A stretch of 64,000 nt of DNA from Neopestalotiopsis rosae (lineage: Eukaryota; Ascomycota; Sordariomycetes; Amphisphaeriales; Sporocadaceae): NCBI GenBank assembly GCA_023078685.1, contig JALGAS010000002.1, forward strand, positions 2,914,001-2,978,000, in the 5' to 3' direction. Under the pieces are notes generated by a model that saw only the letters and a list, made by a program, of their open reading frames with translations, searched no databases and was not told the DNA's origin. A program made the translations under genes and the position numbers. Shown piece after piece: positions 12,975 through 25,637 of the stretch (position 1 is the first letter of the stretch; every line of letters starts with the position of its first letter).

Positions 12975-15900
12975 TTAAAAGCCAAAGCTATCCAATAGGC
13001 TTCCAGCGTCTGGCTCCTCAAAGACAGTCGGTTGTTGCTTTTCCTTGTTGGCGCTCTTCATCTCGCCCAAGGGATTCATGGGTATATCAGCCACCACCAA
13101 GCTCGACCTTCTGCGCAGTAGCTTCCTAGGATCCACGATACCGCCTCCCAGTCCAGTCTCCGGCTTGACAGGTGTGCGCAAGAATTCCCAGTTCCGCACC
13201 AAGTCAAGACCCAGCAAGTCGCAGCCCATTCTGTCGTATAGCCTAGCATTATGCAGCACAAACTCTGTCTCTGTGCGAGGCAAAATCTTAGTTGCTCCTC
13301 TGAGAGTTTGTAGAGTCTTCTCCCGCAGCTGTGCGTAAAGCACCACAAGTGCTGGATCATCAGTGAGGAAGAGCTTCGCCTTGAGGTCTGGCGAGATTGG
13401 AGTCTCAAGTAGGGTGTAGACCGGTGTGATGAGAGCTCGTACAGCCATGTCCCGACGCTTGAGCATCCAGAACGCCCATGAGGCAAGCCATCGATTCCCC
13501 TCCTGGGCTGCTATAGCCAGCACCTCATTCTCCAGGAGTCGGTGGAGCACAGGGCCCTGGTCTCCCTCGTACACTCGGGCTACTGCTATTGCGAGTTGCA
13601 AATCTTTGATCTGATTGAGACAAACATTGACAGCGTCTTGCAGGTGGTCTGCTAGCAAGAAGAATGCAGCGGCGTAATCTGTTGCTTATCAGTACAATGG
13701 TCGTAACACAAACAGGAAAACAATTACTTACGGAAACGTCGCTTGCTAATGAGGGCGTATGCATTCTTGAGCGCGGTAGTCTTGTGCTTGGGATCATCAA
13801 AGTTGTTTGCCAGGAGCTTTTGTGTGGCACGTTGTTCTTTGTTCCAACTAGCCATGCGCCACAGCCCCTGTAGTACTGTTTTCTTGCGAAGTGCAAGGTA
13901 AAACAGACTGCAGTCAACAGGGTTTTTGAACTCGCCCTTGGTATACTCATTTCGAGCAATAACCTCGAATTGTGCTTTCTGTCTCCCAGTCAGTACTTGG
14001 AATTCTGGGATTCCCGCTAGGTATAACTCACCACCGCGGCAGCATCTGTGAGCCACATGAATATTCCACTCTCCCGAGCATTCTCCCACAACATGCTTCC
14101 GTGATGTTGTCGAGACACAAAGTCGGTCAAGATGTCTTGACTTGTTGAGTGGTAGGCCCAATTGATTTCACGCCACGACATGTGGATTTCGTTCGTCCGT
14201 CGTTTGTGTAGTGCATGCTGTCGGAAGAAGAGCATGAAGCGTGCGCCATTCTCGTCCATGGACCGCCGTTGTTGCTCCACCATTCCAACACACTCGACAA
14301 TATCTATCAATTGAATTTGCTCGTGACCAGATAGCTGGGGAAGCCCAATTTTCTGCAGTCGCTCGCATATAGCCAGAGCAGTGTCTTCCGTGAATGTGTC
14401 TTCACTGTCGTCTATCGACATGCGACGCATTAAATATGATGTTGGATCATTTCCATTGGGTCTCGATGCCTGTTGTTCTCAGTTAGTTAGATTGCCTAGA
14501 TGGATTTGTATTTGTCTTACACTGTCACCAAGATAGAAGTCTGCCAAGTCCATGCCCAGATGATCGTCAATGACATCGCCCTCGACATAATATTTCAAAA
14601 GATGATTCAAAGCCAGAAGAATCCTCTTGACCTGGTAATTCTTGCCAGCAAGTATACACTGACTGAGGAATTGTGGGTGGAACACAGGTAGCGGGCCATT
14701 GAGACGCTGCGTGACCTCGAAAAGGTCTCGCAGGCCATCTTTGCGAGGTGGCAGACGGGCAGTTGTGACAAGCGAAGTGTGCGTTTCGAACTTGCGGTCA
14801 TACATGAACAATTGATTGCCGGCTCCGATTACGAGGTTGCCTCCGCTGAGCCATGTCGAATCACCAATCGGATGTGGTGTATATTCTCGGATGCTGATTT
14901 CCCGAATCTGAGCCCACGCAGGACCTTTGTTCAGGTAATCAAAGCGCATCTGTGAAAGCAATACAATTCGATATTGGAATCCGACGGCCAAAATGGATTG
15001 TGAGTCGGGCGTTGAAGTCCAATCAAGGTCTTGTACGGTGTTGTGGCTTTCAAAGTCTTGGGCGTATTCTAACTTCGCGCCTTTGATATCCCAAATGGTA
15101 ACTTCTGAACGACTAGAGTTGACCAAAGCGGCCTTCTTCATAGTACTGCCGCTAACGAGAGCGGGTTTGGAGACTCCAGTTTCCATAGATGAAGTCGACA
15201 GCCATTCTACACGATCATGCTCTCTGTCCACACGCGCAGTCCAGAACTCCACTCGACCTTCGTGCGTGTAGGATACCGCTATATCTCTAGCGAAAACGTC
15301 TAGGAACCCAGATATAACTGGAGCTGAACCTGCCGGGTCCACGGGCAGAACATATGCCAGGTCCTCGGTCCCTTCGAGGTTGAATGTGCAGAACTCTTCA
15401 ATGGCAGATTCTTCCGCCTTGTGGTGACCATTTGTTTGTGGTTCATAGCCATTTGTTTCCGCCTTGATTGGCAAGTTCAATTGCCAGACGACACCCCGGT
15501 GCTCAGATGTGACCGTGGCAATATGTGCCACGTCAACCTCTTTGACACTGTGCCTTGGCAGCACAACAAGGCAGAGGGGGTTGCCAGATACTCTATATGG
15601 GAGCTCTGCGAGTAATTGAGGTTCGGAATGCCGACAGTCCCACAGGCATATGGCATCGTGATGCAGGAAGACTACAAAGCTTCCACCTCTCAAAAGACAT
15701 ATTCTGTGGATGTGTCTCTTCTCACTAATAACATTGTGACGAAGAAGTTTTGTATCTCGAGGATTTGCGGCATGCTTCCAAACAATACTCTCGCCGCCTT
15801 CTGTCCGGGAAACAATAGAGCGGCCACTGAAATTGCGCACAATCTTCTTGATTGAGGCAGAGTGGCCCGACCATGTCGCTCGGTGATTTAAGCGACCTGG

Positions 15901-17144
15901 CTTCGAAGTTGGGTCAAGCAAGTTCGCTATATTGCTCTCGAATACTTCCACCTTACCATCAAAGTGATGGAAGAGGAAATGAAGATGCCCGGCAGATCTG
16001 TTGCAGTAGCTTATAACCTCAATATGAGGCAGCTCACCGTCGGACCCTTTGGTAATGGCAAGATCCTGGGACTTGGTTAAAGCCACGTTATCAATGTGAT
16101 TAGTACTTTGCGACTTGCTGCTCACGCCCTCCAGAGCGTAGGCTGCCATATTTCCATGGCCATCCAAGACCATGCAGATTTCGGTATCTCTATTTGCGAT
16201 TGATATGAGATACTGGAGCGCCACATCCTTTTCGAGGCCGTCGCCTTTGTCTTGTACGGCCGTCTCAGTCGCAGCGGCGAGATCTCTCTGGCTTATGATG
16301 AAGGCGAAGCGGTTTTGAGATGTTGGATCCTGGCGTAACGTCTCATCTTGGATTGCGGTCGCCAAATTGACTTTACCCCAGAGCCTCAGAGTTTCGCAGC
16401 CATGCCCGTCGGCACCTGTCCAAACTCGCAGATGCTGGTCCGCACAAAAGGTATATAGAACGTTCTCAATGGTCTGGTCGACATGAAATGGTTTGCGCCA
16501 CTGTATGCTCGTCACTGCCTGAGGGTGTGGCAGGTAACCAAAGTCGAAATGTACGTCGTCCGAACCAAAATTGAGCCTGCGCCAAACCTTGACCAATCGG
16601 TCATTGTGCCCGACGGAAGCTATATAAGCCGAGTCATAGGATAGGATGGCTGTCTTGGCCGGCGTAGCCAGGTCTTTCTTCCAGTGACACGCGGGAGGTT
16701 TCGAGGTCGTATCGTAAAGCCGCAAGGAGCGCCGGCCGACCAGCAGCTCTTCGGAGCTGCCCCAAGAGAGCGTTGCGGGAGTGGAAGCATCCTCGATGTC
16801 AAAAGTCGAGTGTAGGAACCACTGTTGTACTTGATGTTAAGCTCCATAGCCACAAATATCGTGGTGTTGGGGGAATATCATACTCTCTGCTCGCCATCGA
16901 ATGGACGATATATCCTGACTGTCGAGCCTGTGCATGCAGCTATCTTTCCAGAGCACTCATCAAAAGCCACGGCATCCAAAGTTCTCTCGTCATCATCGTA
17001 TATGGTCTGTAGAATCGTCTCGGGATCGGAGAGAATCGCAAGGGCGTTGCCGCTGATGTAGACAATTACGCGCTTGCCGTCCCAGTAGCCGGTCGAGACA
17101 CCTTGTAGGCTCGCCTCCGGCTTTCCGGGAAGAATCGCCTTCAT
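12975..17144 (-). CDS. RAV1: Rav1, RAVE complex WD-repeat subunit, 1316 aa
   Basis: Five exons: 16884-17144, 14521-16821, 14032-14469, 13732-13978 and 12975-13678. The introns are 51-62 nt with canonical borders and every junction keeps frame. The N-terminal half has WD40-like repeats (KVWRRLNFG, LRVWTGADGH, SIVWKHAANP, AICLWDCRHS). The C-terminal half carries the conserved Rav1 region, including QFEVIARNEYTK, KNPVDCSLFYLALRKK and YAAAFFLLADHLQDAVNVC. With Rav2 and Skp1, Rav1 forms the RAVE complex that promotes reassembly of the V1 and Vo sectors of the vacuolar H+-ATPase; animal relatives are the DMXL/rabconnectin proteins. Length and motif order match the family, so this is a confident call. 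Confidence 0.94.
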
Positions 17145-17935
17145 TCTAGGGCTACCGTGGAAGCTCGAGCGAGACTGACATTGCTGAAGCCGGGTACACT
17201 TGGGAGGTGGTTTCGAAGCTCGAAGCTATTCGCGATTATGGAGCTAATTCGGGGTTCGCTGCAGTGAGAGCCAGCTCTGCCTGGGGCGCAGCTCGGTAAC
17301 CGGTGAAAAGGGAGGTGGAATGGAAACGACACGCCGAGGTGGCAATTGACTCTATTGAAGCTTCAAGCCGTGATGTGAGGGATCTCTCTCGATGACCAAG
17401 ACTTGGGGTATGGTCTCAGTTGCTTGCCATTGCCTCCGTGTCAGCTGCACAATTACGCGACATGGGGTGAGGTTGCTGTAGCGCATGCAGCTCAGTATGA
17501 CGTGGGGTCGAGTTTGAGCGCTGGAGCCGCTAAGTTATAGGGCGGCATTCCCCCTAAATCGAAGCTTTGGCAATTCCGCTGCAAGTTTGTTGAAGTACAT
17601 TAGGTTAGGTACTGCATTGCATAATAATATGTTCAATTATTAGTTGCTCTAGTATATTGACAAGAAATAGTTTGAGCAAATGGCAAAGCACAGTCGTGTT
17701 GGTCGAATCGAGAGACCTCACCTGTCTGCGCATCGATGCCGCAACTGTGATCATTCACTGTTTTTCCATCAGGCAAGCGACTTATTATGTGTATATCGTA
17801 TTTGAACCAAATTCTACAGAGGGGTATCTTCCGTATTCCAACACCAGGCTGCAAAAAGCAATGCAAGTCGCATAGATTCGTTATCGTCATTTGACTAGTC
17901 CAATTTTCAATCCTACCAACATCTGCCGGAGTCGT
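17145..17935. other. Intergenic region between RAV1 and SFI1
   Basis: This contains the RAV1 promoter and leader (start at 17144) and the 3' flank of the minus-strand SFI1 gene (stop at 17936). I see no convincing coding sequence. Confidence 0.6.
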
Positions 17936-20893
17936 TCAGCCTCTATCGGCCCAAGATACTCGCAAGTTCCTCCTGGATCGGCCAGAGCGACTAGCTGTAC
18001 CTCCAGGAGCTGCGAGTGGACGTCCAAGTATGGAATCACCAGGTCCCCCTCTCAATCCTGACCATGGTTGTCTTTGAGGTATCGGGGCAAGAGGTGTGGT
18101 GGTTTGAGTCAACGGGCCCATAAACAGACGAGGTCTTGCTGGCGTTGAGATGAAGTCAACCTCTTCCTGTTCAGGCTCTTGGATCACCGACTCCTCTTCG
18201 GCGACGACTGGCGTTCGCTGGGCCTTGTCAGCAGCTTTGGCATACCAAAGCTCGAAGCCCTGCTTGAGCTGCTTCTTCTGCCGGTTCAGGTGCCTTTCGC
18301 TAGCATTCCTACGGCTTTCCAGCTGTAAGGACCCAAGTTTCCACTCTTTGACCGCCCTGGACATGGCCTTGTCTTGGAAATGCTCCTCTGTCTCGATTTG
18401 TAACTGTAGTAGACTGTCGTTGTGTGACCTCCAAGTCTTCAGATGTTGCTGTTGTGCTTCATTATACCGTGCCGACCCTATTTCGGCCTTTTCGCGCGCC
18501 CGCGATCGCCATGTCATTATGCTCTGCGCTTGGGCGTTCCAATCGTGGTATTTTGTGAACTCTTCAGTCACAACATCTAAGTGGTGGCGACGAGCTTCCG
18601 AGCTTTTATGCCATTCAGCGATGCACCGGGCTCCCATGGCTTTCTTGACTCTGCGGCGGACTTCTAGGTATGTTTCCCGAAGTCTAGCTCTCCGCTTCGC
18701 CTTGGCAGTAGCTCGCCATGTCGTGATCGCCTGAGTCGTGAGTGAGTAGAAGTCTGCGCGTTGGCTCCATGTCCGCAGCTGTTGCTCCCTTGTAACCTTG
18801 CCTGTTGCTGCTCCACGCCAAGATGGTACTACCTTTTGCTTGATGCGGTATAGGTCGACTCGTTGGGCCATGTATTCCATAAGTTCCCTTCGACGTTGAT
18901 CTTCCGCACAATTGTTGCGCCATATCTGCGTGGCATCCTGCTTCATGGACGTTTTTACAGCAGTCTCTCTGGACCGAGCCTTCCATGCCTGCAAGGTACC
19001 GTGCGTCCTGCAATACTGATCTGCTAGATTCGACATCTCATCCGATTCCTGTGCTTTGGCCTTTGCTTGAATAGCAGCTGCCCTCCATCCTGCCAGAACA
19101 TTGCCAAGGCGCCGTCTTCTGTAGAAGGCAGCAGCCATTGCTTCGAGCTTTCTCTGACGTTCATCTGGGCGGCGCCATTGGGCTAGGAGGTGGCGATCCC
19201 TACGCTGAGCATGCTCTTGCGTTCCTTCCTGGGCTGTCGCTTTTATTTGGCATGATCTGACGTACCAAGACTCCAAGGCCTTGTTTGTAGCGAACTCCTC
19301 TACCAACTTCGTGTGCTTGGAAGTATACTCTTCCCAAGCTCGGAAGAATCTCATCCGCATCAGATGTCTTTTGGCCAGAAGTGTGCGCTCATCGAGCTCA
19401 TCTGCTAACAAGGACTCATCATCCGTTTGCGCAACCTCCTTGGATATTACAGGCTCCGGTTCAACCTGGACACCGAAGTCTCGAATAGCAGTGACGTTGT
19501 GAGGCGGAAGGAGTTTAGGTTCCTGCGAAGGGTTCACTCCTCGATGCGTGTCACTGGAATGACCCTGAATATGGGCTTCCTGTTCACTGACACCCGGACC
19601 ACTTGGCTGAGTCGAATTCAGCTGCTCCATAGGAGCCGCCTCTTCTGCGTCCCTATTTTCAGGTCGCTCAACAGTAATCTGATGCGGTCGAGAAGCCTCC
19701 GTTTCGTGCACAGGTCTTGTGGTAGATATCTTTTCCTGAAGTCGTTGTCGGAGTGATGCAAATATTTGCGGCTTAGGTCGAAGTCCAAAAGCTTTTGCTT
19801 TCAAACTCATCTCATGCGCCCTCTTGGCAACCTCGGCTTTTTCTTCCTCTTCCGCCGCGCGATTTGACCATTGCGCAAGGGTGCGCGACTTGCTCAAGAT
19901 TTCATGGGTCCGTTGGGCCAATCTGAGGAGTTTGGGATCGTCTTGGAAAAGCTCATCCTCGATAATCTGCCGATGATGCTCCTCATCCCATTGTCGCTGC
20001 TGCTCGGTCTGTTGCCGAAGTCGCTCCTGAGTGCGATTGCGCCATCCAACGAGCAGGTTTTTAGAGGTCTTTATTTCGTGCGTACGCATTGCAATTCTCT
20101 CAATGCGCTTCGAGTATACGTTTGCAGGCAAGTCGTCCAGTGGCATTTCGTCAACCTCAACGGCTATCTCGTTCCAAGCAACGAGCACGTCTCGTGATTG
20201 TAGTATCAAATCCTCGACTCTGGCTTCCACAAAGAGCTCGGCTTGATTCTTGAGGAGGTATGCCTTGTCTTGCCACTGTTCAAGGACATGTAGTGTCTGC
20301 ATTCTATCGCGGTGCTCCTCAAATTCCACAGCATTCTTTTCGAGCAGTTCTTCCTTAGCATAGTCATCTTCGGGATCTTGATTTTTGTCAAGTGGCTTAT
20401 CCGATGGCTCCATGTGGTTTACTTTGTCCCCGCGATTCGTTTGTCCCAAATAGCCAGCTAACTCTGATGGATGGTATTGGTCTCGATCGTTATTTTGGAA
20501 TGAAATGTCCGAGTGCGATGAGAAATCATCGTCTGTAATATCGTCAATATCCAACCGGACCGTAATGTTCATCTTGGCCATAACGGCCTGGAATTTCTCA
20601 GCAATAGTGTTGCCATCGCGAGAACCTCCAATCTTGAAGAGGAGCTTATCGAGTTTGGCGCCATCAATCGGTTCAATATTTCTCTCCTCGAGAAGGTCGC
20701 CATAAGCACGGAATAGTGCATTGGTAGGGTGGCGCGAGGATGGTGGGAGCTGCGGTAAGGTCGCTTCTGCTCGAATGACGGTGTCCCAGATGAACTGGAG
20801 CTCTTCTTCGCTATACTCATCGCCATCTCCGGCTGCTGATAACGCGACATACGACGAAGAGCTAGATGGGGTTGGCGACGAGTTGAGCGACAT
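17936..20893 (-). CDS. SFI1: Sfi1-type spindle pole body protein, 985 aa
   Basis: A single uninterrupted frame starts at the ATG at 20893. The central ~600 residues are a highly charged helix with recurring Sfi1 repeats, each with a hydrophobic-x-x-W core roughly every 25-40 residues (examples: LVGWRNRTQERL, LAQWSNRAAEE, LESWYVRSCQ, LAGWRAAAIQ, LQAWKARSRE, ITTWRATAKAK, IAEWHKSSEAR, MTWRSRAREKA). In yeast each repeat binds one centrin (Cdc31), and the filament builds the half-bridge needed for spindle pole body duplication. The N-terminus is serine-rich and then acidic; the C-terminus is proline- and arginine-rich with possible phosphorylation sites. The call rests on the repeat pattern and length. 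Confidence 0.88.
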   Translation of the reverse strand: MSLNSSPTPSSSSSYVALSAAGDGDEYSEEELQFIWDTVIRAEATLPQLPPSSRHPTNALFRAYGDLLEERNIEPIDGAKLDKLLFKIGGSRDGNTIAEKFQAVMAKMNITVRLDIDDITDDDFSSHSDISFQNNDRDQYHPSELAGYLGQTNRGDKVNHMEPSDKPLDKNQDPEDDYAKEELLEKNAVEFEEHRDRMQTLHVLEQWQDKAYLLKNQAELFVEARVEDLILQSRDVLVAWNEIAVEVDEMPLDDLPANVYSKRIERIAMRTHEIKTSKNLLVGWRNRTQERLRQQTEQQRQWDEEHHRQIIEDELFQDDPKLLRLAQRTHEILSKSRTLAQWSNRAAEEEEKAEVAKRAHEMSLKAKAFGLRPKPQIFASLRQRLQEKISTTRPVHETEASRPHQITVERPENRDAEEAAPMEQLNSTQPSGPGVSEQEAHIQGHSSDTHRGVNPSQEPKLLPPHNVTAIRDFGVQVEPEPVISKEVAQTDDESLLADELDERTLLAKRHLMRMRFFRAWEEYTSKHTKLVEEFATNKALESWYVRSCQIKATAQEGTQEHAQRRDRHLLAQWRRPDERQRKLEAMAAAFYRRRRLGNVLAGWRAAAIQAKAKAQESDEMSNLADQYCRTHGTLQAWKARSRETAVKTSMKQDATQIWRNNCAEDQRRRELMEYMAQRVDLYRIKQKVVPSWRGAATGKVTREQQLRTWSQRADFYSLTTQAITTWRATAKAKRRARLRETYLEVRRRVKKAMGARCIAEWHKSSEARRHHLDVVTEEFTKYHDWNAQAQSIMTWRSRAREKAEIGSARYNEAQQQHLKTWRSHNDSLLQLQIETEEHFQDKAMSRAVKEWKLGSLQLESRRNASERHLNRQKKQLKQGFELWYAKAADKAQRTPVVAEEESVIQEPEQEEVDFISTPARPRLFMGPLTQTTTPLAPIPQRQPWSGLRGGPGDSILGRPLAAPGGTASRSGRSRRNLRVSWADRG

Positions 20894-21684
20894 CTTGAAA
20901 TCGGCCGAACTCGCGGAATCCTGAATACGTTGTGGATAGAGCGAGTTGGCGACATTGTGCTGATGGTTGTATGCTGCTCGGAGAGCATTGACGCAGTTCT
21001 ACTGCATCGCAATCGCTGAGTCGCAATATCGAAATGGCCTTGTAGGCAAGTTCAATGGACGAGGAGTCGTTGGAAAGAAGTCGCGCCAGAGGTGTTGTAT
21101 GGGACGTAGAAAGCTCGAGGGGGCGGTTAAGAGCAACAGAAGCGGTGACTGATTTATTCCAACAGATATCTAAGCAAGTATAGCGCAAATTCGCAAGCGC
21201 AGGATTTGTGTTTCGATTTGCTGATACGTAGAGTCCTGTCAATCCAAGCAATGTCAATGGGACAAAAGCCAGCTCAAAGATAGCGTGGGAAGGAAGATGA
21301 GGTCGTCGCGAAGGTCGGGACGCGAAAGACAACATACGCGGGTTGAGTTCCGCGCACTTCAATAGCGCGGGGCGCGTGTGGAGCTCAAATTGAGAGGTTG
21401 GAAGTAACTGCGGCCCGCGCTTCAGGCTTCTGGTGGCAGGAACGCGCTTGATTGAGCAGCGCTAACGCAATGACTAGCAAAACGTGTGCGGCTCTGTTTA
21501 AGTGGCTGCAGTATCGAAGTACCGTTTTTGTTACTAGCGAAAACATCGAATGAGTGCATCATCATTGACTAGCAATTTGATAGTACCTCCCTCCTGCTCC
21601 AGTATCCAGCGTGTGGAAATACTCAGGACTCAAGCAGTGCGCGGCGTTGCTTTGGAGGAGGATACAGTCATTTCATAAACAAAG
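20894..21684. other. Divergent intergenic region between SFI1 and the CX9C gene
   Basis: The region holds the promoters of the minus-strand SFI1 and the plus-strand CX9C gene. A 166-codon minus-strand frame (20862-21362) begins at TTG, overlaps the SFI1 start in another frame and lacks any recognisable domain, so I do not call it a gene. Confidence 0.55.
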
Positions 21685-22018
21685 ATGCCTACCAAGACAC
21701 GGCCCATCCAAAAGTTCGCGGCTGCAGTCTCGCAATGCTCTGCTGAGGTAGGCTAATGTTACTCCCCACGCGGTATCTCTTGCAAGGCAGTGTACCAGGA
21801 CGCCTGAGCATGTCTCTAATCTTGCACAGGCTTCTGTATATGGCAAATGCATTGTGGCCGACTACAACTCTGTTCACAAGGACAAGTGCGTCAAGGAGTT
21901 CATGCAACTCAAGAACTGTTATCTGGTATGAAAATCACACTTCAATTCAAGATCCTACAGCTACAGAACGACGTGCTAATCAGTCCGGGTGGTGTAGAAG
22001 GCTGCCAAGAAACCATAA
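21685..22018 (+). CDS. Small twin-CX9C mitochondrial protein, NDUFAF8-like, 59 aa
   Basis: Three short exons, 21685-21747, 21830-21925 and 21998-22018, with phase-0 introns of 82 and 72 nt (GTAGGC...CACAG; GTATGA...GTAG, branch-like GCTAATC). The peptide has C18-x9-C28 and C41-x9-C51, the twin CX9C coiled-coil-helix pattern of intermembrane-space proteins oxidised by Mia40. The text around the cysteines (CSAEASVYGKC, CVKEFMQLKNC, then AAKK) resembles human NDUFAF8, a complex I assembly factor that works with NDUFAF5. The resemblance is by eye over a very short protein, so the function is tentative. The gene is easily missed because no exon exceeds 100 nt. Confidence 0.82.
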
Positions 22019-22215
22019 GCTGAAATGGGTCGAGTCAAACATATTGTCTAGTTCCGATGAGATATCTACATCATAGACTAAGTATAGGAGGTTCATCCAA
22101 ATACGAGACATAAGATCAATCGGTAATTGCAATGTGTTTTTCTTTTCATCTGACATACCAATACGGTTGTCGCTTTACATTTCTTTTTCTATCTTAATTC
22201 TCAGGAATCGCTCTG

Positions 22216-25200
22216 TCATAGCTTCAGTAATCTGAGCAAGAAAGTTGCGTTCTGAATTTCTTGCTCTTCCTCGGCAATGATACCATCCTGCTTCTCAGAG
22301 GGTATCTGCCCATCAACCTGGGTGATGTCGTGCTTGTCAAGTGGCCTGCGCAGCGCCTTGACAATGGTCGCTGTTTGCGAAACAAACACCTCCTCCAGGC
22401 CGATGTTGTCGGGGTCTGCAATCACCTTGTACTCCATCTTGACATCGTCAGTGGGCACAAGACCAGCCTTCTTTCGGAGACGCTGGACACGGTTGATGAC
22501 CTCACGAGCGACACCTTCATGAGCGAGCTCGGGGTGCAGTTCCGTGTCAAGGATGGTCAAGACGTCCTGATCGGTGTTTGTCTCGAGATTCTTGGAGTTC
22601 TCATCCTCCTTTAGACCTCTTCTCACCACAAGGTCACCTTCCTCAAGACGAATTCCATCGACCACAATGAACTTGTCCTCGCTGTATGCGCGGACTTGGT
22701 CGCTTGTGACACCAGGAAGTGCCTTCTTGACCTTTGCCATGTCCTTCTTGAGCTTCTTGCCCAAGACCGGCCAATCAGCTGTGACGCTATACTGGACGTT
22801 GAACTTGGCCTCATCTGATGACAGGACAAGGTCTCGTACATTCAGCTCCTCTGTAATATAGGTTTCCAGCGACTTAACGTCGTCAAGATATTCTTGATCA
22901 CGGTGGAGAACAATGAGAGTCTTCAGCGGTGTCTTGAGACCAATGCTCCTGCGCTCACGCGACACTCTGGCCAACTCAATGACCTTCTGCATACGTGCAA
23001 CCTGTCTCTCGATGACGGGGTTGAAGAGTTCCTCGCGTACATCGGGGAAGCTCAAGAAGTGCACACTTCGGGGGTCCTCTGCTTGCAGTTCCTTGGGAAT
23101 GTGCGGCAGCAGCTTGGAGTAGATGGTGTCGGTGATGAATGGTGTGAATGGAGCAAGACCCCTGCAGAGCGTGAAGAGAACCTCGAACAAACTGTTCAAA
23201 GCGTGCTTGGTGTCCTCAACACCGTACTCTCCCTTGAGACGCTTTCGGTTGAATCGAATGTACCAGTTTGTGGTGTTATCGATCAAGCCCAAGAGGCGCG
23301 GTACAACTGTGTAGAGGCGGTAGGCTATATGTTGTTAGTTTTGGGTATTACCGTCTGAAGATCAAGTAGAAACTTACCAGCCATTTCTTGGTTGACGTAT
23401 TGCAGCAAGCTTTGACAACTAGCCAGAATCCATCGATCCATGACGTTCGTGTTGGTGCTCTCCATCTTGGGGTCGAACATGTAGTCGATGTTCTCAACCT
23501 TCTTAAGAAGCGCGACCTGACCCTCGAAGAACTTGTAGCTGTTCCAGAAAGGCAGGAGCACATTCTTGACGATCTCCTTGACACCATTCTCCTTGAAGCG
23601 CAGAGGCTCGGCTCGCACTGCTGGAGAGCTGATCATGTACAGACGAAGAGCGTCCGATCCATACTTCTCAAAGATAAGAGACGGGTCAGGGTAGTTCTTC
23701 AGACGCTTCGACATCTTCTTACCATCCTCTGCAAGGACCATTCCGTTCACAACACAGTTCTTGAACGGAATCTCGCCGAAAAGATGGGTTCCTAGGACTG
23801 CCATGGTGTAGAACCAACCACGGGTTTGGTCCAGACCTTCGGCGATGAAGTCACCAGGGAAGCTCTTGGCAAAGGAATCCTTGTTCTCGAAGGGATAGTG
23901 CACACTAGCATACGGCATGCTACCGGACTCAAACCAACAGTCAAAGACATCCTCGATACGCCTGAGTGTACCCTTTCCTTGCTTGCTGGGAATGGTGATG
24001 TGGTCGATCTTGTCGCGGTGCAGATCGGTGAGTTCACCTTCGTAACCGCTGAGCTCCTTCAGTTCGGCAACGCTGCCAACGCAAATCTTCTCCTCCATGT
24101 CATCGCTTACCCAGATGGGGAGCGGGGTTCCCCAGTATCGCTTTCGTGAAACGTTCCAGTCGCGAGCACCAGCAATCCAGTTGGCGAATCGGGCCTCCTT
24201 GACAAAAGTAGGGACCCAGTGTGTTCCCTCGAGGTTCTTAAGCATCTGAGGAACAATCTCGGGAATGCGGATGAACCAGGATGGAACGGCACGGTAGATC
24301 AGGGGCGTGTCTGAGCGGTAACACATGGGGTACGAGTGCTTAAGTTGGGAGTCGACCACCAGTCTTCCTGTTCCCTTCAGGTGCTTGATGATGTGCTTGT
24401 CAGCCTCCTTGACGTGCATTCCAGCAAAGTCTGGGACCTTGTCGGTGAAGACACCACGGTCATCAAGCGGGTCGGGTGGCGGCCTCTTCTCGTTGATGAT
24501 GCCAGCCTCAAAGGCAACGTTGTAATCGTCCTCACCAAAAGCCGGGGCCTGGTGGACGATACCTGTACCGCTGTCGTCTGTGACATATGTCGCGTTGAGA
24601 ACCTTGAAAGCCACCTCACCGAACTCGGGGACAAGATAGTCGAAGAGAGGCTCATACTTCCATCCAAGCATGTCCTTGCCCTTGATGCCTTTTTCAACAA
24701 TCTTAAACTTGGCCTTCTTCGGGTCTTTGTAGAGAGTGGTAATGAGCTTCTCAAGAAGAATATAGTGGTTTCCGGACTTCTCATCAAGGAGCTTGATGTA
24801 CTCAAAGTCTGGGTTGACACACAGACCGGTGTGCGAAGGCAAGGTCCAGGGTGTCGTCGTCCAAGCCAGAAGGTGGGTGTTTGGGTCACTCTTGAGAGGG
24901 AAAGAGACAACTACGGCCGGGTCGTTGACGTCTTGGTAGTTCTGATTGGCCTCGAAGTTGGACAGAGCCGTCGTGAGGGCGGTCGAGTAAGGCATAACAC
25001 GGTGACCCTGATACACAGAGTTCTTGTTCCACAGCTGCTGGAAAATCCACCATTCCGTCTCCATGAAGTCGGTGTTCATGGTCTGCCAAGCACGTATCAG
25101 TATGAAGGAGCGCAAAAATCCTGAACGACATAACTCACCTTGTAGTCATTGTCGAAGTCGATCCATCTACCCAGACGCTCAATGGTGGCGCGCCATTCCT

Positions 25201-25637
25201 CCCGATACCGCATAACAATAGCACGGCATTCGCTGTTGTATGTCTCCAGGCCCATCTGCATGACAGCAGCCTTGCCAGTGATTCCAAACTTCTTGTCGAT
25301 TTCATGTTCAATGGGAAGACCGTGTGTATCCCAACCGAATCGTCTCGGCACGTGGAATCCCTTCATGGACCAATACCTAGGAATGATATCCTTGATGGTT
25401 GAGGCCAGCATGTGACCATAATGCGGCAAACCGGTCGCAAATGGAGGGCCATCGTAGAAAATGTATGGAGGCTTGTCCTTTGAGAGCTCGACCTGTAGGG
25501 AAATGGTTTGTTGTTAGTACATGGTCCACGAAGAAAGTCGTGAGCAACTTGTTTTGACTAACCTGGCGCTCAAAGGCCTTGATCTCCCGCCATTTCTCGA
25601 TGATGGCGAGTTCTTCCTTGGGGAAGTCAATGGACAT
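22216..25637 (-). CDS. ILS1: Cytosolic isoleucyl-tRNA synthetase, 1080 aa
   Basis: Four exons, 25563-25637, 25139-25492, 23378-25082 and 22216-23324, with introns of 70, 56 and 53 nt and frame kept throughout. It is a class I aminoacyl-tRNA synthetase charging tRNA-Ile. The HIGH signature appears as HYGH at residues 49-52 within GLPHYGHML, and the KMSKS signature as KMSKR at about 599-603. The editing domain follows the first half of the catalytic fold ([30 protein letters not shown]), and [11 protein letters not shown] with [12 protein letters not shown] fits IleRS. There is no mitochondrial presequence, and the length matches eukaryotic cytosolic IleRS. It is divergently arranged with HYM1, with about 860 bp between starts. 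Confidence 0.96.

Noticed and set aside
20862..21362. 166-codon minus-strand frame upstream of SFI1
   Set aside because: It starts at TTG, overlaps the SFI1 start in another frame and shows no domain; probably leader sequence.
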